Source: an uncultured Tateyamaria sp.
GTDB lineage: Bacteria; Pseudomonadota; Alphaproteobacteria; Rhodobacterales; Rhodobacteraceae
Assembly (NCBI GenBank): GCA_905480645.1
Contig: CAJQRC010000002.1
Coordinates: 39,061 to 103,060 of the forward strand
Direction of reading: 5' to 3'
DNA: 64,000 nt
Notes under the pieces: generated by a model
Told to the model about the DNA's origin: nothing
Database searches by the model: none
What the model saw: the letters and a program-made list of their open reading frames with translations, nothing else
Position numbers and translations under genes: made by a program
In this document: piece by piece, positions 62,898-64,000 of the stretch
Layout: each line of letters starts with the position of its first letter
Position numbering within the stretch: the first letter of the stretch is position 1

Positions 62898-63905
62898 TTA
62901 CGACGAACCTGGCTCTTCATCATTAATGATGACTGTAAAAGAACCTGACTTTATGTCAGCTTCACGTTTTTTGACGAGTTTCATTGCAGCGCTTGGGACT
63001 TTTCCGTCAAAGCTTCCTAGCGGCGCTAAAGAAGTGCCACCAGCCTTCATAAACGAATAAACTCCGTAGTCCGCTGCTTTGAATTTGCCTGCTTGCAACT
63101 CGGCAATGGCCTTGTTTAGGGTTGGCTCAAAGTGCCAGATTGCTGAAGCTACGACTGTGTTAGGATATTCGGCCTGAGTATCGATTACATTCCCAATCGC
63201 CAAGATATCTTTTTCTTTTGCTGCATCGGAAACACCAAAGCGCTCAGCATAAAGGATATCCGCACCATTCTCGATCATTGCGAAGGCAGTTTCTTTAGCT
63301 TTTGGTGGATCAAACCAGCTACCAATAAAGCTGACTTGAAATTTAATGTCTGGATTCATTTCTAGTGCCCCAGCCATAAAGGCATGCATTAGTCGATTTA
63401 CTTCCGGAATTGGGAAGCCACCAACCATGCCTATATTTCCAGATTTTGTCATTGCGCCTGCAATGATGCCTGAAAGGTAAGAGCCATCCTGAATGTAATT
63501 ATCGAAGACCGCAAAATTTGGTAAGGCTGCATCTTCTTTAAAGCTCGATCCCATTAGAAAGGCGACGTCTGGATATTCTGCCGCAACTTCGCGCGCTTCA
63601 GCTTCAGCACCAAACACCTCGCCGATTATAAGCTTGTTGCCCGCTTCTGCATACTCGCGAATAACGCGGGCATAGTCGGTATTGCTTACATTTTCAGAGA
63701 AAGTGTATTCAATATCACCACGATCTTGTGCGGCAAGTGCTGCAATATGAATACGGCTTACCCATTGCTGCTCCACCGGGACAGTATAAATCCCTGCAGT
63801 TTTAATCGGTTCTGCTGCAAAGGTTGGGCCAGCACCAAGAATTAATGATGATGCTGCAGTAGTCATCATAAAGTGGCGGCGGTTAAAAGAATTAAATTTT
63901 GTCAT
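62898..63905 (-). CDS. BMP family substrate-binding protein
   Basis: This is a periplasmic binding protein of the PnrA/BMP (basic membrane protein) family, 335 aa. Its N-terminus NRRHFMMTTAASSLILGAG resembles a Tat-like or Sec signal (the twin arginine is followed by HF), ending around FAA. The IAEQQ-like IYTVPVEQQWVSRIH segment and the DILYAERFGVSDAAKEK region are typical. Members bind purine or pyrimidine nucleosides; with cytosine deaminase in the operon, a pyrimidine base is a likely ligand. It is the first gene of the operon binding protein-ATPase-permeases-deaminase. Confidence 0.92.
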   Translation of the reverse strand: MTKFNSFNRRHFMMTTAASSLILGAGPTFAAEPIKTAGIYTVPVEQQWVSRIHIAALAAQDRGDIEYTFSENVSNTDYARVIREYAEAGNKLIIGEVFGAEAEAREVAAEYPDVAFLMGSSFKEDAALPNFAVFDNYIQDGSYLSGIIAGAMTKSGNIGMVGGFPIPEVNRLMHAFMAGALEMNPDIKFQVSFIGSWFDPPKAKETAFAMIENGADILYAERFGVSDAAKEKDILAIGNVIDTQAEYPNTVVASAIWHFEPTLNKAIAELQAGKFKAADYGVYSFMKAGGTSLAPLGSFDGKVPSAAMKLVKKREADIKSGSFTVIINDEEPGSS

Positions 63906-64000
63906 ATCAGTCCCCAGATTAGATACTGTTAAGTAACACGTTTTTTTATCGCTTGGTCAAGAATTTATCTGATCTAAGACTTTTGTCGTACTATTGGTGG
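63906..64000. other. Upstream region of the BMP operon
   Basis: These 95 bases precede the binding-protein start and should hold its promoter and ribosome site (GGGGACTGAT before the ATG). No other element is clear before the window ends. Confidence 0.4.

Overview
The window looks like a chromosome segment of an aerobic anoxygenic phototroph of the Rhodobacterales, probably a fairly AT-rich marine Roseobacter-group member. The main evidence is the gene order bchY-bchZ-pufQ-pufB-pufA-pufL-pufM-pufC (tetraheme PufC, no pufX) followed by dxs. Abundant ABC/TTT uptake systems and NAD-linked C1 oxidation fit the same picture. The taxonomic call is inference from gene content; no rRNA or tRNA gene was seen, and no insertion sequence or CRISPR array.

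Layout. (1) 1-8469, plus strand: chlorophyllide reductase subunits (bchY is cut by the window edge), the puf operon for the LH1-reaction centre complex, with RNA hairpins around pufBA, and dxs for isoprenoid precursors. (2) 8549-20621: a catabolic and transport cluster. Dipeptide-type ABC permeases and a fused ATPase run into an aldehyde dehydrogenase, an SDR, a cupin and a P1-family peptidase in one overlapping minus-strand operon. Beside it lie an HDAC-family amidohydrolase, a second cupin, the ABC binding protein and an M20 peptidase/deacylase. The substrate is unknown, but amide or acyl-amine hydrolysis is the shared theme. (3) 20723-25954: a persulfide dioxygenase-like/rhodanese pair, a lytic transglycosylase, and a CIO-type cytochrome bd oxidase with a tiny third gene not normally called. 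(4) 26138-31348: 4-hydroxybenzoate/protocatechuate catabolism (pobA, pcaC, pcaH, pcaG), in which a BKACE-family enzyme replaces the usual thiolase beside a two-subunit CoA-transferase. (5) 31801-38338: NAD-dependent formate dehydrogenase (fdsA plus a fused FdsG-FdsB), a LysR regulator and a quinone oxidoreductase. (6) 38622-40379: a large orphan P-loop kinase resembling zeta toxins in its core.

(7) 40500-55118 is the most interesting part: an apparent oxalate-metabolism island. One minus-strand run holds a GntR regulator, oxalyl-CoA decarboxylase, formyl-CoA transferase, a formyltransferase-fold protein with a changed catalytic residue, formate-THF ligase, a universal stress protein and a complete TctCBA transporter. 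Divergently lie an isochorismatase-fold hydrolase, sucCD and a ketopantoate reductase-like gene. Two palindromes centred on GGTATACC sit in the divergent promoter region. Formate from this pathway could be burned by the nearby formate dehydrogenase or enter folate metabolism through Fhs. The PanE-like protein offers a possible reductive branch to glyoxylate.

(8) 55119-57949: a decayed GMC oxidoreductase tail, then zur-znuC-znuB without znuA, with a palindromic candidate Zur site. (9) 58088-63905: a BMP-family nucleoside/base ABC transporter in one operon with a cytosine deaminase-like enzyme.
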